DNA from: Chloranthus sessilifolius
Taxonomy: Eukaryota; Streptophyta; Magnoliopsida; Chloranthales; Chloranthaceae
Reading direction: 5' to 3'
Length of the DNA: 64,000 nucleotides
NCBI GenBank assembly: GCA_021018995.1
Contig: CM037591.1
Span: 6,206,001-6,270,000, forward strand
The notes below the pieces were generated by a model. That model worked only from the letters and a program-made list of their open reading frames with translations, made no database searches and had not been told where the DNA came from. The position numbers and the translations under genes are program-made. How positions within the stretch are numbered: the first letter of the stretch is position 1; the number at the start of each line of letters is the position of its first letter. Below are positions 35,386-44,930 of this stretch, piece after piece.

Positions 35386-35606
35386 CAAGGTATTAAAACT
35401 CGGCCAATACATATCGGTGTTTCGTTAAATTGATACGTACCGATTTTCAACTCAATTTTTGGTATCGGCATCGGCCGATATGAAACCCGTATCAGCCAAT
35501 ACCTCCCTATTTTACTTTTATTTTATTTTATTTTTAATACTCACTGAGTCAAATCAGCCGATTTGTATTGGGCCTCCCTGATACCGGTGCCCGAGTTGAC
35601 ACCTTG
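35386..35606. mobile_element. hAT-like TATCGG element
   Basis: CAAGGTATTAAAACTCGG start, GTTGACACCTTG end. Flanks GCTCCGAT and CCTCCGAC, 6 of 8 matching. 221 bp. Confidence 0.72.
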
Positions 35607-36661
35607 CCTCCGACCATCCATCAGAAACAAACTCTAATATACACATCATATATTGGCCCATCCGCAAAATTCTGTGCCAACAATCTCTAAATCCTTTGAT
35701 CAAATGTCCAAAAAAGCCGCCCACAAAGGGGTCCTTGTAGCGGTTGATGACTTGGGTACGTTCCTCAAGGTCGTAAGCTCAAGTAGTGACTCCTCTTATG
35801 CGATACTCCATGAAATACTCGCGGCACAGCTAAAAAAGTTGTTAAAGTTTATGAAAATTTTGGGGCATCGTCTCAAAACTAATTGAGTAGAGGGGCTCAG
35901 GATATTATAAGTGGAGAGATAAGACTATGAATACCCGATGTGAGACTAAACTTTAACACGATCTCGCAAGTATTGGCCGGATTGAGCTAAATCACGTGAA
36001 AAATTAAGTTGAGTGACGTAGAGTGGAGAAAGATTTGCAGTGATAGTTTAAATGAATATTCAGCGTTTGATCAAAGGTCCAGAATTTCAAGGTCCAAATG
36101 ACTGGTTGGGAACCTTTGCCAAGAATGAATTGTGGGCCGAATCCATTTTACATGTTTACCTGCCACTTGGACACGTAATTTTGCACTATGTTTTAATATA
36201 GACCCCTGAGCAGTGGTGGTGCACGGGCCCACCTACCTGATATTTAAACAAAAGTTAGGCTGATTAGGTTATGAGTTGGTATAAAGTACCTAAGCTGTCA
36301 ATCTCCTTCCATCCCACTAGTCAGCGTAAGGAAGTTTCACAGATATTAATAAGCATGAATATCAGTGCAAATAAGATTTTTTTACGAATGCACTAATTTG
36401 GCATCAAAAGATATAAGTGCATGTGCATGGAACGGGCACATAATTCCAAACCATTCGGTTATTGAGTTGGCAATAGGGGATTGGGTCCAAGATCCATGTG
36501 ATTCTTCTCTGTTGCTCATGTTTAGTTGGTATTAGGTGCACGGGTCATGATCAATGTTAGATGGTCAATCTTACATCTGCCCGAGTCATGACCAAAAAAA
36601 AGTCAAAAAATATACTTTCACTGATTTTGGGCTTTAAATTGTTACTCTCCTAAGGTTTGAC
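35607..36661. other. No recognised gene
   Basis: A 77-codon frame at 35653-35886 has no recognisable domain. I see no splice structure around it. Confidence 0.3.
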
Positions 36662-36859
36662 CAAGGATCAAAGTTTCGGTCGGAATGACCAAAATTTTAG
36701 CCGAAATTATCGGTTTTGGTCCCCACCAAAATGATAATATGGGACTGAAATTTCAGTCATTTTTGTATGGAATTCAAAATTTCGGATATCGGCCAAAATT
36801 TCGGATTTCGATTTCGGTCATGCCCGAAACTAAAATTTAACTCGAAATTTTGATCCTTG
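36662..36859. mobile_element. hAT-like TTTCGG element
   Basis: CAAGGATCAAAGTTTCGG start, AAATTTTGATCCTTG end. Flanks GGTTTGAC and GATTTGAC (36654-36661 and 36860-36867), 7 of 8 matching. 198 bp. Confidence 0.85.
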
Positions 36860-37357
36860 GATTTGACTAATTAAGCTGAGGTAGTTGGACTCATGCAATG
36901 CCTTTGTCACACAACCCATCTCTACGATATCTTTTTGGGTACTTATGTTTGGCCTTGCACCCGAGATCCCATGAAAACCATTAATTGCTTTAAATCAGGT
37001 GATGAAGGTTGTGCTTTACTTTAATCTTTCATACAATAAATTTTGAAATCATGACTCACCTATCAGTGTCCCGAGACATTTTTCACCTAGTAAGCCTCTC
37101 AGCTATAAAAAAAACAACAAATACTTAAAATACTCATACCTTTGCTATTATCTAAATAAGACGTTATGTGTTCCCTCTATCATACTCTTAGATATAAGAA
37201 AAGAAGACACCTGTCTCCGCCATCTTATCTAACCCTTTTGAGAATTGAACACAATAACCCTTTTTCTAGTGAAATAATGGCAATATCAAATATTAAGTGC
37301 ATCAACAAGCCCTAATCCAAAATGATCCACTTAATATTTGATCCATGAAATATTAAC

Positions 37358-37546
37358 CAAGGTATTAAAATCGATATTGATCTCGGGTATCAGTTTGTCC
37401 GGGCCGATATATATCGGTCAATATTGAAAATAAAAGAAAGAAAAAACTAAAATAAAACAGAGTGTCTCGGTTGAAACCGAGATGTATCGGCAATACTGAT
37501 ACGAGATACCGATACGTATCAGTACCGACCGATTTTTGATACCTTG
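37358..37546. mobile_element. hAT-like TATCGG element, perfect 8-bp TSD
   Basis: CAAGGTATTAAAATCG start, TTTTTGATACCTTG end. ATATTAAC flanks both sides (37350-37357 and 37547-37554). 189 bp. Confidence 0.9.
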
Positions 37547-37729
37547 ATATTAACACAAATTTTATATTAGCCATTAATTTATTACTATTCCATTTAACTA
37601 GGAAATTAAGTGAGATAAATTTTTTTTTTATAAAACCAATTATACAACCGCAACCTCATCACCTGATCATCCGCCTAAAATGATAAACCTTCGAGTTCTA
37701 TACGAAACTGTAACAATAGGAGGATCCCC

Positions 37730-37933
37730 AACCTCAAGGGGTTAGGCGAGTTGGCCAGGTTCCTACTTCCAAAAGCAGGAGACTTAAATTCGAATCCCCT
37801 CCCCCCCTGAGACCACCTTAGGGATTTATATCTTGTGCTGACCTAGCATGTGCTGAATTTGGGGTGTGCATGTGCCCCTAGGATTAGGTGGGTACTCTAG
37901 GAGGCCCGAATACCCAAGTTATCAAAAAAAAAA
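37730..37933 (+). mobile_element. tRNA-derived SINE with perfect 12-bp TSD
   Basis: Pol III A-box-like TAGGCGAGTTGG at 37743-37754, B-box-like AATTCGAATCC at 37787-37797, and an A-rich 3' tail (37923-37933). AGGAGGATCCCC directly flanks both sides (37718-37729 and 37934-37945). The intact duplication and tail point to a fairly recent insertion. Related copies lie at 38958-39162 and 39905-40062. Confidence 0.92.
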
Positions 37934-38105
37934 AGGAGGATCCCCTACCATGAACAAGTGGTCGGGATGACCCCATCACCAACAAGTCGATAGATCATGT
38001 GAGAATTGTTGATGCTTCGAATATTGTGTTAGATAGTTAGAGCAGTTTTTAGAGAGAGGGATTCACTAGCATCATTTTGTTGATCGATTACGATCTGGTT
38101 GAAGG

Positions 38106-38375
38106 CAATGATCGAAATATCGCTTTTTCGATACGTATCGTCCAGCCCCAAAATCGATACATATCGGTTTCGGACGATACTGTCCGATTTTTTGCCAAAA
38201 TAAATAAATAAATAAAACATGAAACCGATAATTTGAACGATACATTGAACGATACAGACGATACATTGAACGATAATTTGACTGTTTTTTCAGGGGTGCG
38301 ATAAATACCCAAATTATCGTATCGTTCATGTCCCAAACCGATATGTATCGGTATCGAACGATATTTTGATCCATG
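38106..38375. mobile_element. hAT-like element with GATC tips and TATCG core, perfect 8-bp TSD
   Basis: CAATGATCGAAATATCG start, ATATTTTGATCCATG end. GTTGAAGG flanks both sides (38098-38105 and 38376-38383). It combines tips like the TTTCGG group with an interior of the TATCGG group. Confidence 0.88.
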
Positions 38376-38383
38376 GTTGAAGG

Positions 38384-38957
38384 CAGTGATTATTGGATTG
38401 TAAATAACCACAAATCCGTTGGGCAAAACACGTTTCAGTGGGCCTATACAAGCAACCAAACACTCCCTTAAGTCTCGTTCGACTGTTTCAAAGCTTTTCC
38501 TAGAAAAGCTCTTCTTGTCAAATTCGTGAAAAACTCAGAATCCTAGTTTTGCTAGATATGTTATTGAGTTAGTAAAAAAATGCTTAGATTCCTAATTTTT
38601 TCTTGGAAAAATATAAATTCTTGTGTTTCTCTCAGAAAAACTTAGACTTGGTGCATTTGATACATGTGCCATGACCATACAAATGTATGCATATCATCCA
38701 ACCACGGACATGTCAGTATCGGATTTCGCTCATATTTTACGGATGTGTAATTCATTGCGTATTAAACATATTTGTTGGCCCATTTCTTTAAATATGATTT
38801 CTAGAATTGTAATTAATAAAATATAATTCTTTTGTGAATCTTGTAAGAGACCTCTCACCATAAGGGAATTGCATAAGCTCCTAAATGCGGGTATGCGCAT
38901 GTAAAAAAATTGAGCCTAAATATTAAATGCTAAGAAGCATCGCCTCTAAAGGCCTTT
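38384..38957. other. No recognised gene
   Basis: AT-rich DNA. A 67-codon frame at 38623-38826 is not recognised. Confidence 0.3.
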
Positions 38958-39162
38958 TTTATTTTATTTTTATAATCTGGGTATCCGGGTCTCTTAGAAC
39001 ACCCGCCTAATCTCAGGGGCACATGCGCACTCCAAATTCAATACATGTCGAGTCAACACAGGATATAAATTCCTAGGGTGGTCTCATGGGGGAGGAGATT
39101 CAAACTCAGGTCTCCTGCTTTTGGAAGCAGGTACTCGGCCAGCTCACCTAACCCCTTGAGGT
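38958..39162 (-). mobile_element. SINE copy, minus strand
   Basis: Reads on the minus strand CCTCAAGGGGTTAGGTGAGC, then GCAGGAGACCTGAGTTTGAA and a degenerate A-rich tail at about 38958-38985. Same family as 37730-37933. No clear TSD. Confidence 0.82.
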
Positions 39163-39319
39163 TCTTTTAGAATTGATATGTCATCTTAACGGGAAATTGC
39201 TTAGAAAATGCGGAAATCAATAAGAATTCATGAACAGCGAAAACACTTGGAAAGTGCTAAAAGAACTCACTTTTTGAATAAAACACTCAGATTCCGAGCG
39301 TTTCCATGCTCTCCAAGGA

Positions 39320-39618
39320 GACCTTAGAATTGACATTGTGTTGGCACTAAGTATCTATCCCAACTCTAAGCAGTAAGCACACTCATTAATTCTCCTACTT
39401 TGAAAAGAGATTAAGGAGGCATTACCTCTTTAAATCCAAACAAAACACTCTCTAATCAAAATTCAATGAAAGTTGAGTGTGACCTTAGAATTGACATTGA
39501 GTTGGCACTAAGTATCTGACCCAACTCCCCTTACTCTAAAAAGAGATTAATGAGGCATTACTTCTTTAAATCCAAACAAGGCACTCTCTAATCAAAATCC
39601 TATGAAAAGTTTGAGTGT
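39320..39618. repeat. Tandem duplication, about 160 bp x 2
   Basis: GACCTTAGAATTGACATTG starts at 39320 and again at 39481. Both units go on through GTTGGCACTAAGTATCT, AAAAGAGATTAA.GAGGCATTAC and GGCACTCTCTAATCAAAAT-like words. The second is about 20 bp shorter. Confidence 0.88.
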
Positions 39619-39689
39619 TATGGGCTTTTGAAATTTGTAAAATCAATAGAAGTCACTCTTTTATGATGAATCTAGTGAGGAGCCTCCTT

Positions 39690-39870
39690 CTAGCGGGTCC
39701 GGTTGTGTCGGGTCGGCCCAAATTTTTATCAGGTCATGCACATATACAACCCACCAAGTCAGGTCAGGCATGTATCGGACCCAACCTTCAGGTTGGATCA
39801 ACTAAAAGGTTAGCCATGTTGGGTCGCGTCACGCAAAAATTGGGTCAAGTGGGATCGACCCTGCCAATAT
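39690..39870. repeat. GGGTCGGG-type repeat cluster
   Basis: GGGTCGGCCCA, CAGGTCATGCACATATAC and TTGGGTCAAG, the loose inverted pattern seen in several other clusters. Confidence 0.55.
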
Positions 39871-39904
39871 TATATATATAAATTAATAAAAAATAGGAGC
39901 GATA

Positions 39905-40062
39905 TTGTTTTAATAACTTGGGTGCCCGAGCCTCTTAGAGCACCCAGCTAATCCTGGGGGCACATGTGCATCCAAGTTAGCACATATCAAATCAGGATAA
40001 GATATAAATCCTTAAGGTGGCTTAAAGGGGATTCAAATTCAAGTTTCCTGCTTCCAGATTTC
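39905..40062 (-). mobile_element. SINE copy, 5'-truncated, minus strand
   Basis: Minus strand reads CTGGAAGCAGGAAACTTGAA, then GGCACCCAAGTTATTAAAAC, matching the 3' three quarters of 37730-37933. Confidence 0.75.
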
Positions 40063-40079
40063 TACAACGTTGGCTTGGT

Positions 40080-40585
40080 TTTTGTTTAGGTCGAGTCGGG
40101 AATATACTCTTGACCCGTTGGGTTAGATTGGGTTGGGTGAACCATCGGGTCGAGTCGGGTATGTTCCATTTTTCTGTTGGTTGCCAAACTTTGGACCCAA
40201 CTTGACCCTATCTGACCCGTTGGCAGTACACTGACCGTTTTCGGGTGGCACGTGGTGCACCGTTACGTTGACGAGCTTCACATTTTTGTCGAGTCTCAAC
40301 AATAGTCTGCCACGTGGGAACCGTACGTGTCGTGTTACCATGTTTGAGGACCCGTTCACCAACTATAGTGTACGGTCCATGCACCACCGCGCCCCGCAAA
40401 CTGTGCACGTAATTCCCACCCCCGCTGTCGTCGCTGTTCCCACTTGGCCTTCATGATGAAAGCGTGCTCGAGTCATAATGTTTCTCACAGGAGCCCGAGC
40501 ATCATAAGAGGAGAGATAAAACTCACATGCTGAGCGCATACACCATTTCACCATCCCGAAAAATAACAAATGGCATACTCATGAT
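40080..40585. other. GGGTCGGG cluster, then sequence of unknown nature
   Basis: 40080-40215 is another GGGTCGGG-type cluster. 40216-40570 is less AT-rich, with overlapping open frames on both strands that show no recognisable domain. Confidence 0.4.
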
Positions 40586-41021
40586 TATAGCAAGGATCAA
40601 AATATCCGGTAAAATTTCTGCTGAAAACCAAAAATTTGGACTGAAATTTTGGTCCAAATTATCGTTTCGGTGGGAATTGAAATCGATAATTTAGGCCAAA
40701 ATTTCAGTCATTTTAGCCGAAATTTTGATCCTTGGATTATAGTGATAAATTTCTCTGAATTTATTCTGAAACAGAGTTAGAGTCGTAGACGAAACTTTCA
40801 ACCAAATTTTGGTGATTTCTCTAAAATAACAGAGTTTTATTTATTTTGATGAAATTAATGAAATTTTATCAAAATTAATGAAAATTTCTAATTTCAGCCA
40901 TTTTAAAATAATAAGTAAGATTTTTTATGAATATTAAATCATAAAAATAAAAAAACAAAATTTGTACTCCCCAAAATTTTCCTTTACCGAAATATTAACA
41001 AAAGTGAAGTTTATCACTATG
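40586..41021. mobile_element. hAT-like MITE invaded at its tip by a CAAGG element
   Basis: Right end TTTATCACTATG; left tip TATAG-(insertion)-TGATAAATTT. Flanks CTCATGAT (40578-40585) and CTTATGAT (41022-41029), 7 of 8 matching. Relative of the element at 25232-25519. Confidence 0.75.
40591..40734. mobile_element. hAT-like TTTCGG element, perfect 8-bp TSD
   Basis: CAAGGATCAAAATATCCGG start, AATTTTGATCCTTG end. GATTATAG flanks both sides (40583-40590 and 40735-40742). It sits 5 bp inside the 40586-41021 element. 144 bp. Confidence 0.9.
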
Positions 41022-41149
41022 CTTATGATTTGAGTTAATAGGCGATTGACCCGAAAAAACCTTGGGACATGCAAAGGCTTAAGAGAGGACGAAGATTAAT
41101 TTAGACAGTTTGTTACTATCACCACTTTATGTTACAATCACCTCACTTG

Positions 41150-42035
41150 AATAAACGAAAAATATGTTGACTGTTTTTAATCGGATGATGAAGATCATTT
41201 TTCACCCCGATCTTCTACAATAGATCTTGAGCTCATAGGCCTACTATCATAACGTACACTTTTTAAGATTTGTGTCTTATTGAATCATTATCTGACCGTC
41301 TGATTGTAGGCCCATGATCTCAACATCTATTGTTTAGCAGTTTGAGACAAAAAACAGTCTCCATCATCCAATTTAAACCAGCCAACAAAATTTTCCTTTC
41401 TTTAAGTGAGATGGTGGTATAAAAAAGTGGTTTAGTAGAACAGTGAGCAGCTAAATACTTAAAAAATTTCTAAAGTATCATCATCTTGGCGATTTTAGCG
41501 GTGAAAGATTAGCCCGCACAGTGCTTTAGATGAACAGCGTGCGCATGTAATCTGTAATAAACGGCGAGAGATGAGGAGATTCGAACCTTGAACCTGTCAC
41601 TGTGAGACTGTAGCTTTCGAAGTCAATGCGTTGCAGACCAAAAAGATAACGTCTTTGTTGTCTGAGAAATCATTTCTTGTAAAACGTGCATACTTTTTAT
41701 GTGATAATATATCAAATTCTTTCTCTGATCAAACGATTTTTCATCATAAAAAAAATTGTTGACCGACTTGAATTAGCCAATAGAGATCGTTTTTTAACCC
41801 AATTTTTCATGTAATAGATCACGTATTGACTCCATGTGACACACATCTACAAAAGTTATTGTCTAATAGATATACCTATGATTTACTTTGCAAGTGAAAT
41901 CAAGATTTGAACCAATTTTTGAGATGTATTCTATGTGGAATCAAGATTTTAGCGTATGAAAGGTGCTCCATGATTGTGTGGAAGATTGAGACTAAAAAGG
42001 ATCTCTATCATATAATTCAAAGCAGTCAACAATTT
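41150..42035. mobile_element. Two hairpin-MITE copies and a SINE-like fragment
   Basis: Hairpin copies at about 41150-41410 (GATCTTGAGCTCATAGGCC, CTCAACATCTATTG) and 41750-42035. Between them, on the minus strand near 41580-41650, CAACGCATTGACTTCG then GGTTCGAATCTCC resembles a tRNA-derived SINE with a B box. No A-box-to-tail structure could be completed. Confidence 0.5.
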
Positions 42036-42146
42036 TCTTTCTTCTGCGAAAGAACACATGCTCTTTATTACATATTTACTTTGCAAGTTATATTTCTAGA
42101 CTCATTTTTAGTTATAATTAAGCTTGTTCTAACCTTGTAACTCTTA

Positions 42147-42385
42147 GGATGTGTTTGGGTTAGCTCTTTTAGGGAAAAGAGCAATTCTTTCACTTTTAGG
42201 CTTTGACATAAAACTATTTTTACAATTGGTAATACAATTTTTTTGCCTCTTTTACTTTGACGAGAGTTATTTTAAGTGATAAAATTATAATATACCTGCT
42301 CTATCTCATAGCATATTTTAGCTACTCACAAAAAGCAAGTAGGGGGTATGCTTCTACTCTTATAAAAGCTAACTCAAATACAACC
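42147..42385. mobile_element. Tourist-like MITE with TTA duplication
   Basis: GGATGTGTTTGGGTTAGCTC start, AGCTAACTCAAATACAACC end, TTA on both sides (42144-42146 and 42386-42388). Same family as 24578-24828. Confidence 0.88.
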
Positions 42386-42569
42386 TTATATTATTTATCT
42401 TCATCTCTTATTATTTCTCCCCTCATTCTCAAATCCGAGACTTTTATTTGCACTCACCGAATCTTTGAGAGCAAGGATGCCGAAATTATCGTCTCCTTTA
42501 ATTGGTAATAAGTATCTTTTTCACCTCCAAATTTTTTTGTTCAAATATAATTTTAAGGTTAATTTTTTA

Positions 42570-42800
42570 AATGTGTCATATAAAATTAAAAGCTGACCGT
42601 CCATGATATGCCCATGATGTCAAAATCCAATTCGTAAGTATCCTAAAATAAGTAGATTCAAAATCGGTTAATGGTTTTCTAAGAGTAAGTGCCCTCAAAG
42701 AATCTGTAGAGCAAATAAAGCTACTTTTAATATTTTTCAGCTTTTATATTAGGTGTTTTGCAAGGAATACTTTCTCCTTTAAATATTATATACACCGGTT
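42570..42800. repeat. Partial hairpin-MITE copy upstream of the tubby-like gene
   Basis: GCTGACCGTCCATGATATG, CTCAAAGAATCTGTAGAGCAAA-type words. Only the right half is recognisable. Confidence 0.45.
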
Positions 42801-42809
42801 TTTTTTTTT

Positions 42810-43042
42810 CGTGTAAGCTTCGAGCATAAGCGTAGTTCTTGTCCGTCGTCAAAGTCAAACGGAGCCGTTTTATAACTGACGGAATAGAGACAAAAGCTAG
42901 AAGCTGATTCGCTTTTAGGTTTTGCCATGCAGAAGAAAGCTGTGAGCTAAACGACGCCGTTACTCTGCATTTTCCGTCAGTTAACGGAACGGAAGAGTCA
43001 AAATGCCGGATTGCATCAGTAGACCAGTATAAAAGAGGTTTT

Positions 43043-43078
<36 letters not shown>

Positions 43079-43080
43079 TG
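42810..43080 (+). promoter_or_regulatory. Promoter region of the tubby-like gene
   Basis: TATAAAAG at 43028-43035 is well placed ahead of the inferred 5' UTR. Upstream, TAACTGACGGAA (42873-42884) and its exact inverse TTCCGTCAGTTA (42972-42983) form a 12-bp pair 87 bp apart, with AAACGACGCCGTTA between them. A TA microsatellite (about 43048-43074) lies just after the TATA box. The transcription start is inferred to lie within or shortly after it. Confidence 0.65.
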
Positions 43081-44930
43081 AAGTCGATTTAATGAGGGTT
43101 TGGAATCCGCCTTTTTCGAAGAGGGTAGAGGAGCAGCAGCAGTAGCTAAATAGAGAGGCAAGGGATCTCTTTCTAAGATTTCGCTGTGAAGGTGAGCTGC
43201 TTTATTTTGTTGATTTTATTTATTTGTTTGTTTTATTGTAGATCAGTCATTTTAGATTATTTGAAGGGATTTAAGGTGGATTTCTGTGTTCATTTTTTTT
43301 TTTCGGAATTTTTTTAGCTTTTATTTTTAGAGTCGTGGTGAAATTTTGTAGAGTTTGGATTTTTGTTGATTATTTATTTTTAGAGGAGTCATTTCAGCTT
43401 GTTTTAGAGAGATTGAAGGTGGATTTGTGTTTTTTTTCACTTAATCTTCTGTTTTTTTTTGTGCATTTTTTTCGAACTTTTGTTCAGGTTTTGCAGTAGT
43501 GATATTTTGCAAATCTGAATTTTTTATTTGATTATTACTGCTATTTTTTTTATTTTTTAAAATGAGTAATTTCAGTTGTTTTAAAGAGATTCAAGGTGGA
43601 TTTGTAGTTTCACTTTGTTTTTTGTTTTTAGTTTTGTGCATTTTTTCGAGCTAGAGCTATTGTTCAGGTTTTTGCAGTTATTTTTTGTAGGTTCAAATCT
43701 GAAATTTCTTGTGCTTATTCGTTGGTTTTGATGGATCTGTAAGTTTTTTCTGCATGTTCTGTGCGGATACGAAGATGATCTCGTTGTTGACTTTGTTTTT
43801 AGGTTTTATTTGGATTCGAGGTGGAAAATTTTCGCTTGGCTTTAGTTTTTTTTTCTTGTGTTTCTTCATTTCTTCTTTGAATATGCTGTGAAAAGTTAAT
43901 GTTTAGCTTTGCATTTGGGTTTCTAGTCTTCAAATTCACGATTTTCGACATTTGCATCACATTTTTTCCAGAATTCATGCCACTTTTGGTGATTTTTATA
44001 TATTTCTGGAGAAAAATTTCTTGGTCTAATTTGTTTACGAGGTTTCTTCTGTATTTTTGCAGATCTGTATTCGAGATCTCGTCTTCGTTTCCAATGAAAA
44101 ATTGAAAAACTCTTGAAGATTTAGTGTCTGAAAAAAAACCACGTTCTCATCTCTCTTATAGATCCGATCTCTAGTTTCTCGCCTCAGACGTGTTCAGATT
44201 CGAAGCTTTTGATCCAGTGAGATCCTGCTCGCAGTAGCTAGTTTTCCTGCTCTCCGATTTTACAGGTATATGCGCACGTTACGGATATTTGCTATGATGC
44301 GGTTGAAATCATCTTCTTTGAACTCGCTCAAAAACTACAGTCGGATCTGATCTTATGGTTCCTATTTCTGAGCATAGCTAGAGTCTACTTGGTGCACGTT
44401 AGATCTTTCTGGATGTTTTTCTTGTTATGAAGTCGTTTCATATTTATTTATTTATTGTTCGTTTTGCCTTCACTGCACTTTTTTTCTGAGTCTTTTTGTT
44501 GTTCTTCATATGGGAACCTGATTTTTGCAGATAAAAATTATTTCTAGTTATTTATTCATTCTCTCTTTGCAGCTATTTGCCACATTTCTGGGTTATATTT
44601 TTTGTTACTGGGAATCTGAAGTTTCCATGTGCAGCAACACCTTTAAATTTTAAGCATAGGTATGAGCTATTCTCATACACTAGCTTCAATTTTTATCTGT
44701 ATGGAGTGCTGCTTATATTATTAATTGAATTATACATTAATTTATTCCTCATTCCCAGTCTCTGATTTTGATTCTTTGGAGGTATTTGAATCATATGATA
44801 GAATTGCTTCTGTGACCTTTGAACTATGTGTAGTTTTTGTTGATTGTTTGATCTCTGTATACTGAAATTGATAGTATTTTAGAGAGCTCTTATGATCTTC
44901 GCTTGATCCGTCTATCATTTAGTGCCTCAG
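43080..44930 (+). other. 5' UTR with two probable introns
   Basis: A likely first UTR exon ends GCTGTGAAG at 43191 before GTGAGC. A second UTR exon appears to run 44063-44265 (TTTTTGCAG before it, GTATATGC after it). The last acceptor is GTGCCTCAG at 44928-44930, directly before the ATG. The intervening sequence is T-rich, as expected of plant introns. Open frames inside it are not coding. Exon limits are inferred from splice signals. Confidence 0.55.

Noticed and set aside
41580-41650. Possible tRNA gene on the minus strand (GGTTCGAATCTCC)
   Set aside because: No cloverleaf or acceptor stem can be formed; at most a SINE fragment.
44922-44930. A GTG start nine bases upstream of the tubby-like ATG
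   Set aside because: These bases look like the end of an intron (GTGCCTCAG), and the family's proteins start MSFRSI at the ATG.
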